Source: Sepiola atlantica (lineage: Eukaryota; Mollusca; Cephalopoda; Sepiida; Sepiolidae). Taken from it: a stretch of DNA of 64,000 bases. A program made the position numbers and the translations under genes. The stretch spans positions 33,385,486 to 33,449,485 of the forward strand of contig OY744516.1 in assembly GCA_963556195.1 (NCBI GenBank), read 5' to 3'. Numbering within the stretch: the stretch's first letter is position 1; every line of letters begins with the position of its first letter. The notes beneath the pieces were generated by a model. That model made no database searches and was not told the DNA's origin. It worked only from the letters and a program-made list of their open reading frames with translations. This document shows, piece after piece, positions 1 through 11,867 of this stretch.

Positions 1-399
1 CATTAACTTAATGCCAATATGTTTGATAGATTGTAAAACAAATTCTACTAATCATAGAAATAATAAATTATGATACGTTAGAAGCACAATGAATAGGTAT
101 TAATATATGTTTGAAAGCCTTATCAACGCACATTTTCAAATAAAATACAATAACTCGTATATTAATAGTTGTTATTTTACGATGATATTTCAAGACAAAT
201 CTCCTTATCAGATAGAATTAAGAACAGTTATTGGTATTTTTTTTCTTTTCTGTTTCGTACAAGTTATTTTAAACTTTTTACATATGAAGGGCTCAATATC
301 TTATGTCTTTATAACAATAATAAGTGAAAATAAATGCTTTATATTAAAAGTTGTATTTTAAGCTTCATTCATTATTATTTATCATTATTGTTATTTATA
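1..399. other. AT-rich stretch, nothing recognised
   Basis: An 84-codon open frame at 107-361 on the plus strand has no motif or composition that suggests a protein. I see no repeat unit or RNA gene here. Confidence 0.5.
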
Positions 400-640
400 T
401 TTGTATGATTCAGACTACTTTTGGATGTTATTTTCACAACATTTAGGCCGATGTAACTTCCAAATTTCTTCAGATGCATCTTGTCAAATTCTTGAATCTG
501 TGCAGAATTTCTAACCTACCCTTTATTTAATCCGTGGTGGTAGATTGTTCTCTTCTGTAATAAGTAATGTTTATTATATTCTTAGTTAGTATCGCCTGCA
601 CTGAGGATTGAACCTTCGACCTCCAGAAAACTGTCACTTA
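400..640 (-). repeat. SINE-like dispersed repeat with tRNA-like B box
   Basis: On the minus strand a tRNA B-box-like stretch (GGTTCAATCCT, about 605-615) is followed by a body ending in a 'CATCTGAAGAAATTTGGAAG...ACATCGGCCTAAATGTTGTG' module. The same module recurs at about 655-760, 7,020-7,165, 42,590-42,710, 61,255-61,520 and 61,930-62,030. That organisation fits a tRNA-derived SINE, or a repeat sharing its body; I cannot draw a full tRNA cloverleaf. Confidence 0.5.
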
Positions 641-654
641 GAACTGATTATTAT

Positions 655-760
655 CCCATGCACCATTGGTCCGGTTACATTGGCCGAAACATTGTGAGAG
701 TAACATCCAAGTAACATCCGAATCATACAAATTATCAATCCAAAAATTCCAAAACATGTT
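655..760 (+). repeat. Second copy of the GGCCGAAAC-ATTGTG SINE-like body
   Basis: A plus-strand fragment reads 'GGTTACATTGGCCGAAACAT', then 'AACATCCGAATCATACAAAT', matching the body of the minus-strand copy just upstream. The pair is therefore head to head. Confidence 0.5.
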
Positions 761-1289
761 ATTTATATATTTGCTAATAAGGTATACTAATGAGTCTGTT
801 TTGCATAAATTCCAATGCATGTGTCTAAGTATGTTTATACATAGACATTTTCATATGCATACACATATGTTCATGACTACAAACTTTCACTCAAAAATAA
901 TCACCTCACATATGAAAGTTTATGTCTTCATATGTACAGGAGCATACATACACATACATGGTTCAAACATATTTGATTTTATATATATATATATACTAAT
1001 GAGTTATCACATACCAATACCAAAAGTCACTTGAGGATAATCATTCATAGGATTGTCAGTTGGATGATCAACAATACTGTTAAAGGATTTGAAATAATGA
1101 GTGGAAAGGGCAGAATAAATTAAATCGACAAATTTTTCTTATCCTTTTATTTAATTTTTCAGTTTTACTTATGAGTCTTCAAATACCAGGGTTACAGTTT
1201 TTAGCGAAATAACCAAAGGTATTTTTACACTTAGTACATGTTTCACATTGTATTTATTAGTAAGGACAAGCAAATATATGCTCCCTCCG
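761..1289. other. AT-rich stretch with short (TA)n, nothing recognised
   Basis: A short (AT)n run lies at about 979-995. No coding frame or repeat relationship stands out before the tandem array begins. Confidence 0.4.
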
Positions 1290-3190
1290 GTTGTATAGTT
1301 TTACTAGCCTGGGAAGTTGGTGTTATGACGAATGAACATATACTACATTGCTCCACCTAAAGGAGGAGGTAATGCCTGGGAGGATGGACTCATGATTACA
1401 GAACAAGTGCTACATTACCCTCCCCCCCCCAAAAAAAAAGGATTGGGTAGTGCCTAGGAGAATGGTGTCATGAAGAATGAACACATACTACACAGCTCCA
1501 CCTAAAGGAGGAGGTAATGCCTGGGAGGATTGGGTAGTGCCTGGGAGAATGGTGTCATGAAAAATGAACATATACTACACTGCTCCACCTAAAGGAGGAG
1601 GGTAATGCCTGGGAGGATTGGGTAGTGCATGGGAGAATCGTGTCATGAAAAATGAACATATACTACACTGCTCCACCTAAAGGAGGAGAGTAATGCCTGG
1701 GAGGATTGGGTAGTGCCTGGGAGAATGGTGTCATGAAGAATGAACATATACTACACTGCTCCACCTAAAGGAGGAGGGTAATGCCTGGGAGGATTGGGTA
1801 GTGCCTGGGAGAATGGTGTCATGAAGAATGAACATATACTACACTGCTCCACCTAAAGGAGGAGGGTAATGCCTGGGAGGATTGGGTAGTGCCTGGGAGA
1901 ATGGTGTCATGAAGAATGAACATATACTACACTGCTCCACCTAAAGGAGGCGGGTAATGCCTGGGAGGATTTGGTAGTGCCTGGGAGAATGGTGTCATGA
2001 AAAATGAACATATACTACACTGCTCCACCTAAAAGAAGGAGAGTAATGCCTGGGAGGATTGGGTAATGCCTGGGAGGATTGGGTAGTGCCTGGGAGAATG
2101 GTGTCATGAAGAATGAACATATACTACACTGCTCCACCTAAAGGAGGAGGGTAATGCCTGGGAGGATTGGGTAGTGCCTGGGAGAATGGTGTCATGAAAA
2201 ATGAACATATACTACACTGCTCCACCTAAAGGAGGAGGGTAATGCCTGGGAGGATTGGGTAGTGCCTGGGAGAATGGTGTCATTAAAAATGAACATATAC
2301 TACACTGCTCCACCTAAAGGAGGAGGGTAATGCCTGGGCGGATTGGGTAGTGCCTGGGAGAATGGTGTCATGAAAAATGAACATATACTACACTGCTCCA
2401 ACTAAAGGAGGAGGGTAATGCCTTGGAAGATTGGGTAGTGCCTGGGAGAATGGTGTCATGAAGAATGAACATATACTACACTGCTCCACCTAAAGGAGGA
2501 GGGTAATGCCTGGGAGGATTGGGTAGTGCCTGGGAGAATGGTGTCATGAAAAATGAACATATACTACACTGCTCCACCTAAAGGAGGAGGGTAATGCCTG
2601 GGAGGATTGGGTAGTGCCTGGGAGAATGGTGTCATGAAAAATGAACATATACTACACTGCTCCACCTAAAGGAGGAGGGTAATGCCTGGGAGGATTGGGT
2701 AGTGCCTGGGAGAGTGGTGTCATGAAAAATGAACATATACTACACTGCTCCACCTAAAGGAGGAGGGTAATGCCTGGGAGGATTGGGTAGTGCCTGGGAG
2801 AATGGTGTCATGAAGAATGAACATATACTACACTGCTCCACCTAAAGGAGGAGGGTAATGCCTGGGAGGATTGGGTAGTGCCTGGGAGAATGGTGTCATG
2901 AAGAATGAACATATACTACACTGCTCCACCTAAAGGTAGAAGGTAATGCCTGGGAGGATTGGGTAGTGCCTGGGAGAATGGTGTCATGAAAAATGAACAT
3001 ATACTACACTGCTCCACCTAAAGGAGGAGGGTAATGCCTGGGAGGATTGGGTAGTGCCTGGGAGAATGGTGTCATGAAGAATGAACATATACTACACTGC
3101 TCCACCTAAAGGAGGAGGGTAATGCCTGAGAGGATTGGGTAGTGCCTGGGAGAATGGTGTCATGAAAAATGAACATATACTGCGCACCTC
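1290..3190 (-). repeat. 88-bp tandem array, probably related to the U2-SINE
   Basis: About 20 head-to-tail copies of an 88-bp unit; for example 'CATATACTACACTGCTCC' recurs every 88 bases from about 1,570 onward. The first two or three copies and one near 2,060 (an extra 22-bp piece) are irregular, while the central copies are almost identical, the usual picture of unequal exchange. Read on the minus strand, each unit contains GTGTAGTATATGTTCAT, then TCATGACACCATTCTCCCAG, GCATTACC and CTCCTCCTTTAGGTGGAG. The same order appears once or twice in dispersed repeats at 45,970-46,105 and 49,490-49,600, which resemble the U2-headed SINEs of this window. An internal repeat of CTCCCAGGCA-TACC lengthens the unit relative to those. 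No long frame is open. Confidence 0.9.
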
Positions 3191-3309
3191 CCCAAAAGGA
3201 AGAGATAATGCACTGCTCTCATCTCCCTGAATTGAGCATTCAAATTTAGTCCATTAGTTTGAAATAGTATAGTAAACTGAACTGAGTATTAAAAGATACT
3301 CGATTAATA

Positions 3310-3830
3310 GATGGAGTATTGTTGTCACCTTTCGGTTGGTGCACCATCCACTAGTCTCTCCCTCTTAGATAGGATCCAAAAAAAGAGTCGCTAATCTAGT
3401 AGGTCCCTCACTGTCCACCAATCTTTAGCCATATCCCATTGCAACAATGCTGCATCCCTTTATTTGTTTTACAAGTACTTCAATAGAATGTGCTCCGATG
3501 AACTGGCTGCTCTGGTGCCCCTTCGACGTAAATACACTCGACCAATAAGACAATCAGTTAAATCCCAGCCATTCACTGTAGAGGTCCCCAGATGTCAGAT
3601 GGCTTTCTACTCTAATAGCTTATTTCATCGTGCTGCCAGCCTTTGGAACTTCCTCCTTGCTCACTGTTTCCCTGACTCTACCGACATGCAGAAATTTATA
3701 TCTAATGTGAACAAATATCTCGCTGCACAACTCCTCACTTAGGATGCCCCCCCCCCTATAATTTCAGGCCCCTAATCCACAGTAGCCCCTTACATCTCAG
3801 TTGCAAAGTGCCGTGTCTGTGATGAATTCA
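3310..3830 (+). mobile_element. Jockey-like LINE remnant, C-terminal RT region and 3' end
   Basis: The translation starts with MEYCCH, continues through SLSLLDRIQK and, after frameshifts near 3,383 and 3,460, through FYKYFNRMCSDELAALVPLR and FHRAASLWNFLL to a stop at 3,740. This is the region after the reverse transcriptase domain in jockey-like non-LTR retrotransposons, and it recurs at 9.2, 10.7, 28.0 and 39.8 kb here. A 3' UTR containing CAGTAGCCCCTTAC follows and is shared with the copy at 40.2 kb. The element lacks all RT catalytic motifs and is a 5'-truncated dead copy. Confidence 0.85.
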
Positions 3831-3831
3831 A

Positions 3832-4238
3832 GTTAAAAAAAAATTAAAAGAAAGTAATAATATAGTTTTCGCTTCAGATAGATAGATACCGAATCTCCAT
3901 CAGTAATAGATACATTACACACACACACACATCTATACTGATAAGCATAAAAATAAATGTATAACCATGAAATAAAGCAATCCATTTGATTTAGAGACGG
4001 TCAAGTAGCAGATTTGTTGAAGCCTAAGAGAGATATGATTGAAATAATAAAACGCATGCAAGAATAAAATACAAAATGTCAGCAACCAATTTATGACAAT
4101 TTGAATTGCTGAGAGCAATTTTGGAATGTTTCTTTTAAACTCTTTCTCTCTCTCCTAATTATTGTAACTTTGTCCCAAGCTAAAAATAGTTTCATATTGT
4201 CTCTAATTCTTTCAAACCCTCCTCCAAACCCCAAAATA

Positions 4239-4240
<2 letters not shown>
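3832..4240. other. AT-rich stretch with a short (CA)n
   Basis: A (CA)n run of 16-18 bases lies near 3,915-3,932. Nothing else is recognised. Confidence 0.4.

Positions 4241-4308
<68 letters not shown>
4241..4308. repeat. (AAT)n microsatellite
   Basis: About 22 AAT units in a row. They produce the poly-Ile and poly-Leu frames on the minus strand, which are not genes. Confidence 0.97.
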
Positions 4309-4311
<3 letters not shown>

Positions 4312-4699
4312 GCAATAATGAATAAACCAAAAGCAAAATAATAACTCTGATAGGTTTAGTGTGTATATGATTGGATCCATTTTGCTGAAGTAAAAGACAT
4401 CCTTTTTGAAAGGGAATTACATGCCTTTCAACATCGTAAACAGATCCCGAATTATATTAATTGCCATTGAATTATATCGTTTGTATATCATGAGAGCTCC
4501 TGGCAAAAGAATTAAAGTAAAAACTGAGAGGGGAGCAATTAAATTTGGAACAATTGAGATGATTTAAAACTTGCCAAGTCTTGAATAAGCTAAAGTATTA
4601 ATCCTCGTTCCATCAGAAAGGTTACATTAAGTTAGTATCAGGAGAATGATTATTCATAGCTGTACATGTTATAAGCAGTGTTTCTGTGTCAGAACGTAT
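4309..4699. other. Nothing recognised
   Basis: Unique-looking AT-rich sequence before the minisatellite, with no long open frame. Confidence 0.4.
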
Positions 4700-5800
4700 G
4701 AGGTCCAACTTCAACTCCTAAGATTCCCCAAAAATCTGATTACAACTTCTAGGATGAAAAAAATTCTAACTTCAACTCCTAGGTTTTCAAAGATTCTGAC
4801 TCTGATTCCTACGTTTTTAAAAATTTCGACTCCAACGCCTAGGTTTTCAAAATGTTGACTCTGACTCCTATGTTTTAAAAAATTTCGACTCCGACTCCTA
4901 GGTTTTCAAAAATTTCCGCTCCGACTCCTAGGTGTTCAAAAATTCCGACTCCTACGTTTCTAAAAATGCCGGCTCCTAGGTTTCTAAAAATGCCGGCTCC
5001 TAGGTTTCCAAAAATGCCGGCTCCTAGGTTTCCAAAAATGCCGGCTCCTAAGTTTCTAAAAATGCCGGCTCCTAGGTTTCTAAAAATGGCGGCTCCTAAG
5101 TTTCCAAAAATGCCGGCTCCTAGGTTTCCAAAAATGCCGGCTCCTAGGTTTCCAAAAATGCCGGCTCCTCGGTTTTTAAAAATGCCGGCTCCTCGGTTTT
5201 TAAAAATGCCGGCTCCTCGGTTTTTAAAAATGCCGGCTCCTCGGTTTCTAAAAATGGCGGCTCCTCGGTTTCCAAAAATGCCGGCTCCTAGGTTTCTAAA
5301 AATGCCGGCTCCTAGGTTTCTAAAAATGCCGGCTCCTAGGTTTCTAAAAATGCCAGCTCCGAGGTTTCCAAAAATGCCGGCTCCTAGGTTTCCAAAAATT
5401 CTGGCTCTGACTGTTAGCTTTCCAAAACTTCCGGCTCTTATTCCTAGGTTTCTAAAAATTTCTGACTCTAATTCTTAGGTTTCCAAAAATTCGACTCTGA
5501 TTCCTAGGTTTCCAAAAATTCGACTCTGATTCCTAGGTTTCCAAAAATCCGACTCTTATTCCTAGGTTTTCAAAAATTGGGCTCTGATTCCAAGGTTTCC
5601 AAATATTTGACTCTTATTCCTAGGTTTTCAAAAATTCGACTCTAATTCTTAGGTTTCCAAAAATTCGACTCTGATTCCTAGGTTTCCAAAAATTCGACTC
5701 TGATTCCTAGGTTTCCAAAAATCCGACTCTTATTCCTAGGTTTTCAAAAATTGGGCTCTGATTCCAAGGTTTCCAAATATTCGACTGCGATTTCTAGAAT
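4700..5800 (+). repeat. 24-30-bp minisatellite with an open MPAPRF(L/P)K frame
   Basis: The core (about 4,955-5,400) is a run of some 18 units of 24 bp, 'CCGGCTCCTAGGTTTCTAAA' plus AATG. The flanks (4,700-4,950 and 5,400-5,800) have longer, more diverged units with GACTCTGATTCCTAGGTTT-type spacing. Because 24 is a multiple of three, the core stays open for 170 codons (4,966-5,478) and encodes MPAPRFLK or MPAPRFPK octapeptides. There is no signal peptide, and the frame opens and closes inside the repeat. I read it as a minisatellite rather than a neuropeptide precursor, because the amidation Gly and dibasic sites expected of RFamide precursors are absent. Confidence 0.85.
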
Positions 5801-6299
5801 TCAAAAAACTCCCAAACCTAGAATTGAAAAAACTCTGACTCCAACTCCTTATTTTAAAACAAGAAGTTGGGGATTAAAAAAAAAGTCACTCTCACTCTTT
5901 GCATTCACAACTCGACTTCCAAAACCTCTGACTCTACAACCCTAGTTATAAGTGCTGAAAAAATATTTGTGTACCTGAAAAAATATCTGATGTCAAGAGA
6001 TTGTAAAAAAAATAACAGTGTCAAAATGCTGGAGTGATTAGGTTGTTTCTTTATGATAAAAAATGGCATGAAATTTTTTTTTTAAATAGTCCAGTGCCAA
6101 TAGACATATATTATGAGAATCTTGGCCCATTACGATAACAGGCAAATAATTTTATTTTAGTTGATTTTTTACTTACTACATAATAATATTCTTTTTTTTT
6201 TGGGGGGGGGGGCGTGTTTCTTACTCACTAGAAAATAACATTACAGATGTTCGTCATCATTCAGTGTGTTTCTATAAACAACAGCTGCATAAAACCGTG
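5801..6299. other. AT-rich stretch, nothing recognised
   Basis: It contains homopolymer runs (T8 and G10 near 6,190-6,210) but no coding frame or repeat relationship I can name. Confidence 0.4.
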
Positions 6300-6655
6300 G
6301 TCACTGTTTGGATATTAGGGGTTTCATAAACCTATTGTTCACAGCTTTTTCGTGGTTTCTGCTATCATTATTCGGTTTAACGTCCATTTTACATGCTGGC
6401 ATGTATTGGATAGTCAATCATTCTGATAAATTTATCTCTTTATCAAGTTTTTTAGACGCAACACATTTTTTTCTGAACAAACTCAACAACCTCATCAGAC
6501 CTTCCACGCAAACATTCAAACTGAACAGCCTGAAGTTTCACCAATTTTCTTCGGAAACCATTTCCTTAGTTGAAGCAAAATTTTTATAGTTCAGATGCCC
6601 TACCTGATGCCAACCCAGTGTGGTGATGGGGACCAATATTTTTATCGAGATAACA
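6300..6655 (-). repeat. Degenerate cephalopod-type tRNA SINE copy
   Basis: On the minus strand the tail reads CATGCCAGCATG, then AATGGACGTTAAAC (about 6,376-6,405). Upstream, at about 6,593-6,625, it holds GGGTTGGCATCAGGTAGGGC. Both modules are typical of abundant tRNA-derived SINEs in cephalopod genomes (family knowledge, from memory). The middle is diverged. The 93-codon plus frame over it is incidental. Confidence 0.55.
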
Positions 6656-7015
6656 TCTCTAAGTGATTGGCCTTTTTTTTAACTTTCAAAATTACTTGTT
6701 TTTGTAAATCAGAGAAACATTTTAGAAAGTGTTAAATAATTTATTTTAAATCAATTTGAATTTAATAATTTGAGAAAATTTATTACTTTAAAAAATGTAG
6801 TCCTCCTTTTCCCATTCGCTGCTTCTTGAACCAATTTTTGGAGCCACAGAAACTTAACAACCGTGAAAGATAGGTTCATGATGCACTTTGTGTCCACATA
6901 GTGTACATGGTTTTGTGCGACTGTAATTGTTACTGATTCAATACATTATTTTGTATTAAACGAAAAGTGAAATAAAATAGAAAACTTTGTTGTATTATTT
7001 GGATTAGTCGGATTA
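6656..7015. other. Nothing recognised
   Basis: AT-rich sequence without long frames or visible repeats. Confidence 0.4.
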
Positions 7016-7170
7016 TTATTATTAGGTTTCCAAGTTCGAAAAGACGCACATGAATAAGGTCGGAGGTTACATCAGCTGAACATTGTAAATATAGCAACCA
7101 AGATAAGAATAATAGTCCAAATGATACAAATTATCGATCTTTATCTCAAAAAATTCTGAAACATATTAGT
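7016..7170 (+). repeat. SINE-like body, GGAGGTTACATC family
   Basis: GTTCGAAAAGACGCACATGA is followed by GGTCGGAGGTTACATCAGCT and 'AATAGTCCAAATGATACAAA'. It aligns along about 130 bp with 42,590-42,710, and with parts of 400-760. Confidence 0.55.
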
Positions 7171-8029
7171 TTATTGAAATGGACTAATATTCTATTGGAT
7201 TATTTAAGAATTGTTTTTTTTTCTGTTTTCATAGCAAGAGGCACCGATAAGAGTTATATATTTATCTATATCACAAGGGAAACATTATTATAGTTAGGTA
7301 CTTCTAAGGATTAATAAAACCTATCTATTTTATTTAATGAAATGTTCTTAAATTTGACATATTTAAATAGCACATTCTGATTCTAGGTTTTGCTTTGTAA
7401 GGGGTCTGACTCTTTTTTTTTTCTGAATTAGGTGCAGTTTTGTTTGGTTCAAGAAGACATTCTTCCCAGGCATTAACTTCTCCTTCAGGAAGTGGGTTAT
7501 TGCTTATAAACTATTTTCCTGATTCAAACTATTGAGCTCAATGTGTGATGCAACAAGTTACATTTTTGTAGTATATATATCTTCTCTATAAAATTATGTC
7601 AGTCGATTTTTCAAAGTCTGCCCCAAATAGCAATCTGTCTGACATATCTATTTCATTCTGACTAGCCTATTTTTTTGTTTGTTTGTTAATATTTCCCACT
7701 ATGCTATTGGAATGTATAATTTTCTTTTTTTTCAGTTCAGTTTTTCCAGCTCAGAAAGCTGTTATGGTGAAAACGGAATTTTGGGGTGTCGGTCAGCACA
7801 AAACCAAATGATACCTTAATATTTTAGTTATATTTTAAAATAATTACAAGATAAATCCATAATTTGTTAAATAATCTTTTTTAAATATTACTTTACAAAT
7901 TATGCTTTCAGTACAATAATTTTCCCTACCCAGCAAATACAGTAACACCTATTTTCTGCAAACCTGCTTCATCTCTTTTTTACAAATGGCTGCTTAGATA
8001 AGGTTTTGTTGTTAGAGTTCATTAAAATA
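7171..8029. other. AT-rich stretch, nothing recognised
   Basis: No open frame over 60 codons and no repeat relationship noticed. Confidence 0.4.
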
Positions 8030-8330
8030 TGGGCCAAGTAGCAAGTCTCTATGATGAACAGAACTGAAGTTAGTGCCAAAAATGTTACTTTCACCTTTTC
8101 CTTGACCTTTTACCTACATATCCCCAAATCAAATTAGTTCTAAGTTCGACCATGACCGATATTTTGACCAAGCTTGGTGACAATTGGTCCAGCCATGTGG
8201 ATGCTCGACTGTACAAAAAAAAACATAGCGATAAACTCTACCAAAACATAACCTCCGCCTTGGCGGAGGTACCAAAAAGCACCTGGAGAAGGCCGCAGTG
8301 TATATAGCATACAAAACATTTTGTACGTTA
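8030..8330 (-). repeat. Widespread invertebrate SINE or MITE-like repeat with CCTCCGCC palindrome
   Basis: A 20-bp inverted repeat at 8,251-8,270 (ACCTCCGCC-TT-GGCGGAGGT) starts a minus-strand unit. It runs on to 'CCAATTGTCACCAAGCTTGG' and ends in 'AAAGGTCAAGGAAAAGGTGA'. Ends of this kind (CCTCCGCCAAGG, AAGGTCAAGG) occur in broadly distributed metazoan SINE families, so this is probably an old copy. The family assignment is from memory and not proven. Confidence 0.45.
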
Positions 8331-9014
8331 CAACAACCAGCCAGATAACAGATTGTAACATCATGTAAATAATGTGATATTTACATTAGTTACACGTTTT
8401 TCTCATCTTTCATATTTTGGTCGTTCTACTCTCCTGCCTTCTTAAAAGTCCCTTTTGTTATAATCATTAATCTTTTGAAATCTAGAACTGGACTCTTTAA
8501 TTAATCTACTCTGGTAGATTGCTTTCTTTTGCATTCCAAGCCTTTTTTTTTTCATCTTTGATTTATTTTTTTTTATTTCTGCTTCACTTGGGATTAAACT
8601 CACCACCAAGATGAAATTCACTCTATAATATATCTTCACCAACACCAATATTCACTTTGTCATATGTTCGTTGTGAAAATGGCAGCAAAATAAGGAAAAC
8701 GGTTCAAAATAGTAATGTAAATACCTCATCATCTCGGAGAAATATTATCAAATATCACTGTGGATACGTTGTATCATTGATATGCAACAGTACCTGATCC
8801 AATCGACAATGTGAATGCCGATTCCTAACTTGATGTCTATTTTCTAAATGATTCGAACTTTCATATCTTGTGACATAAATATGCATGCATGATTTTCTTT
8901 TAAGTTTATACAGAAAATAACGCACTTATTTAGAGAAAGGTTCTATTTATAAGTTATCTCTAAGTATGAATGTGAGATGAATATTTAAGACTACCAATGT
9001 TCAGTGAAGATTGT
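8331..9014. other. Nothing recognised
   Basis: AT-rich; the 68-codon minus frame at 8,442-8,648 is Lys- and Ser-rich and has no recognisable domain. Confidence 0.4.
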
Positions 9015-9080
9015 GTTCCTATTTATTTGCCTTCTCATGAGGGAAGAGTTCGACACAATGTCGGTTTTAAATGTGGGGTC
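9015..9080 (-). repeat. U2-SINE 3'-end fragment
   Basis: GTTCCTATTTATTTGCCTTC, then CATGAGGGAAGAGTT and TCGGTTTTAAATGTGGGG, are the reverse complement of the 3' terminus shared by the U2-headed SINEs. The U2 head itself is missing. Confidence 0.75.
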
Positions 9081-9156
9081 ATTGAGTTTAACAGATAGAT
9101 GACACGTGAAGATTAGTAAAGATGGTTGTAACTGGTCAGAAATTGATTATTTAAAA

Positions 9157-9600
9157 TGATGGCTCAACAAGAATTTGTTTACATTGGACTTGAAAATACT
9201 AATGCTATAGTCAGCCGGAAAGCAGCCCCCATGGTACTGTTCTATGAAAGAAACTTAGCTCATGAAAGTTCCGTTTATTCTAGGCACACAGAGGGAGAAC
9301 AAGAATTTATTGACAGTGGTTGTAGCTAGACGAGTTTTTGTTGTGAATGTTTTACAGGAGGGAACCATAGATTGAAGCTCAGTCGAGCACCTGCCATGAA
9401 AATAACGATAGACTAGGTAGACTAGCAATGCCTCTTCTGTGAGAAAGAGGCTGTAGGATGGGGAATAGGACATAAACCAATGCATTTCGTATTTAGTTTT
9501 GTACTCTGTCAAGGCAGGAAAGGGGCGTCTGAGTGGCAACTCCCCAGATGTGACAACAGTCCTCCATCTTGGGACGTATTTGACTCTCATACAGGTAGAG
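9157..9600 (-). mobile_element. Jockey-like LINE 3' fragment
   Basis: The minus-strand translation contains YRYFHGRCSTELQSMVPSCK and LFSLCVPRINGTF, the post-RT segment also seen at 10.7 and 28.1 kb. Its 3' boundary (9,157, 'CAAGAATTTGTTTACATTGG') coincides with that of the copy at 27,956, so this looks like a genuine element end. It is 5'-truncated with no RT motifs, and a frameshift displaces the first residues. Confidence 0.8.
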
Positions 9601-10639
9601 AATTGCGTCAGAAGTTAGATACTTTTTGAAGCGGTAGACTTACCTACAATGATTTACTTTGGCTTGTGTCAATAATCTTTTTCTCAATACATAATGAACA
9701 GAGAATATAGTCATCCAGCCATTGGAGGTTTTCTATATAAATATATAAACTGATTTCTTCAAACTAATTTTGGCACAGCAATTTTTTTTTTTTTTTTTTA
9801 AATTCATTTTGATCTGTACATCTAAAGATGTGTGTGTATATGTGTGAGGGATTTTTCTGTAGTGATGTGACTAGATCAAAGGCAACATGTACAAACCTTG
9901 ACAGACTCCGGCTGGTTCGTATGACTCATTATGCTGAGGTGAGTGGCCAGTGGTCTTGAGAGGAGTTCACCAAGTTCAACAGGCCTCCATCATTCTGGGT
10001 GACACCTCTGGCCTTACTTAAAAGACTCAATTGCTTGGCTACTCACTTTGCTTGACAATTTATTTTATTTCTCTCGCTTTAGTTATTAACTTTTTCAGAT
10101 TTTCCCACGTCCAAATTTTGGCCACTCATGAAATAACTAACCAATGCCAAGTAAATAAAATGTCTTGCAATACCGATAATCATAGTTTTGCATTCAAAGA
10201 CCTGATTCAATTCATTCTCATTTCCGTGGAAATTCTTTTGATTTATGCCTTTTCAGTCGCCATGTTGTGATGCCAGCTAGAACTAAAGCCTAATTTATCT
10301 TGATTTCTTGCCACCTGATTGAGCCAATAATACCTGGTTTCAGCAAAAGAACCTTATTATCGTTTCTTGTATAAGCATCAAACACCTATGCCTATGTCTT
10401 CTAAATACACACTCTCTGGTATGGATAAAATTGCTTTATCATCTTAAGTTAAGAATTTGAATTATGGATAATTAACCAGAATGCAACATTTGCCAGAACG
10501 AACTGCCAAATTCTTCAGAATGGTATTTTCTTTGAAGATGCTATTGTCTGTATATTTATGTTTTATGCCACAATTGTAAGACATGTGACACTGAAAGTTG
10601 CTGTGAGATTAGCCACTTCATCATTCTATAAAAGCGACC
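9601..10639. other. Nothing recognised
   Basis: It contains a T-run near 9,780 and modest open frames (79 and 72 codons) without recognisable domains. Confidence 0.4.
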
Positions 10640-11235
10640 ATAGTGAAAACACTATCAAAATCTATTATAATACAAGCTCTGTACAAATGTTTAAGCTTGC
10701 TCCTGGAGAAAAGCACATGAAGGGAGAAAAGAAAGTCTTTTACCGTTGTGGTAACAAGACGAGTTCTTGCTGTTAATGTCTTACAAGGAAGAACCAGAGA
10801 TTGAAGCTCAGTTGAGCACCTTTCAAGATAATAACGATAGAGTAAAAAAAGACAAGCAACGTCTCTTCTGTGAGAAAGGAGTTGTAGGGATGAGAAGAGA
10901 TGATTCACCCACTAAATTTCGCAGTTGATTTTGTACTCAGTCAAGGCAAGAAAAGTGCTCTGTGCCGCACCGTCCCAGATGTGGCAGCAGTATTCCATCT
11001 TAGTATGTGTCCGACTCATATACAGGCAAAAGAATTGCTACCAGAGTCAGCTACTATCTGGAGCAATAGAATGATCCGACCATTTTTATAGTGACCTTAG
11101 CAACAGACTGAATATACATCTTCTATTTTAGATCTGAAGTTAAAGTCAAAAACAAGGGACTTCTTTGAAGAGAGAGCCATTCTTTTTCGATTGGGGCAAA
11201 ACAGAGATCCGAGCATTTTTAGTGGAAGGGGAGAT
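10640..11235 (-). mobile_element. Jockey-like LINE fragment
   Basis: The minus-strand frames carry LLSHRRDVACLFLLYRYYLE, then CSTELQSLVLPCK, homologous to the 9.2 and 28.1 kb copies. The part at 11,040-11,235 matches the neighbouring upstream segment of the 28.4 kb copy ('AGCAACAGACTGAATATACA' against AGCAACAGATTGGATATAAG). Several frameshifts; the 3' tail present in the other copies is absent. Confidence 0.75.
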
Positions 11236-11860
11236 TTCTATAAAAGTCATAAAATATAACTATCATATATTAATGGTTTTATGTATTTGTTATTGTTTTT
11301 ACTGGCGTTTTTGTATTTTTCCTCTTCCTAATCAGCAAAAAATCATGCAGAATATTGCATTGTCGCCATTAATAGGTGTTTTTATTTTTAATATATATTT
11401 ATCAATTTTTACGTACATAAAAGTAATATATATTAATGGTGATGTATATGCATGAAAATATATAAGTTTGTGTGTGTGTGTGGTGTTCCAAAATTGAATA
11501 AAAGCAAATATGTGTATTGCAAAAAATATTTACAACAGAATTTCTAATCGCAGGAAATATGACATTGATTGGGACCATGATCCTGACAACATTCATGTCG
11601 GTGATGTTAATCATGTTTGATTTGGTTTCTTGCATAAAAAATATATAGATTTTTTTTTTGTTTACTAATCGTGATTTCAAATTTAATTCATCGCTAATTA
11701 ATGTGTATCATTCTTTAAATCTCACCAGTTTTTATCAGTTTGACAAACTTCAAGTGTTATAACTCGTCTGCTATGATATACAATTCATTGTTGATAAATT
11801 AGAGGAAATGAGAAAATAAAGAATAATAAGAAAAATGTGAGGATTGCAACATTATTCTTT
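11236..11860. other. AT-rich stretch, nothing recognised
   Basis: A short (GT)n lies near 11,470. Frames of 92-96 codons are AT-rich and featureless. Confidence 0.4.
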
Positions 11861-11867
11861 CTCCATA

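Noticed and set aside
595..640. A tRNA gene (B box GGTTCAATCCT on the minus strand)
   Set aside because: No acceptor stem, A box or anticodon arm could be drawn; it is part of a dispersed SINE-like repeat. The B-box-like block at 60,409 was rejected for the same reason.
4966..5478. RFamide-type neuropeptide precursor
   Set aside because: There is no signal peptide, no Gly for amidation and no dibasic cleavage sites, and the frame is defined by the minisatellite unit.
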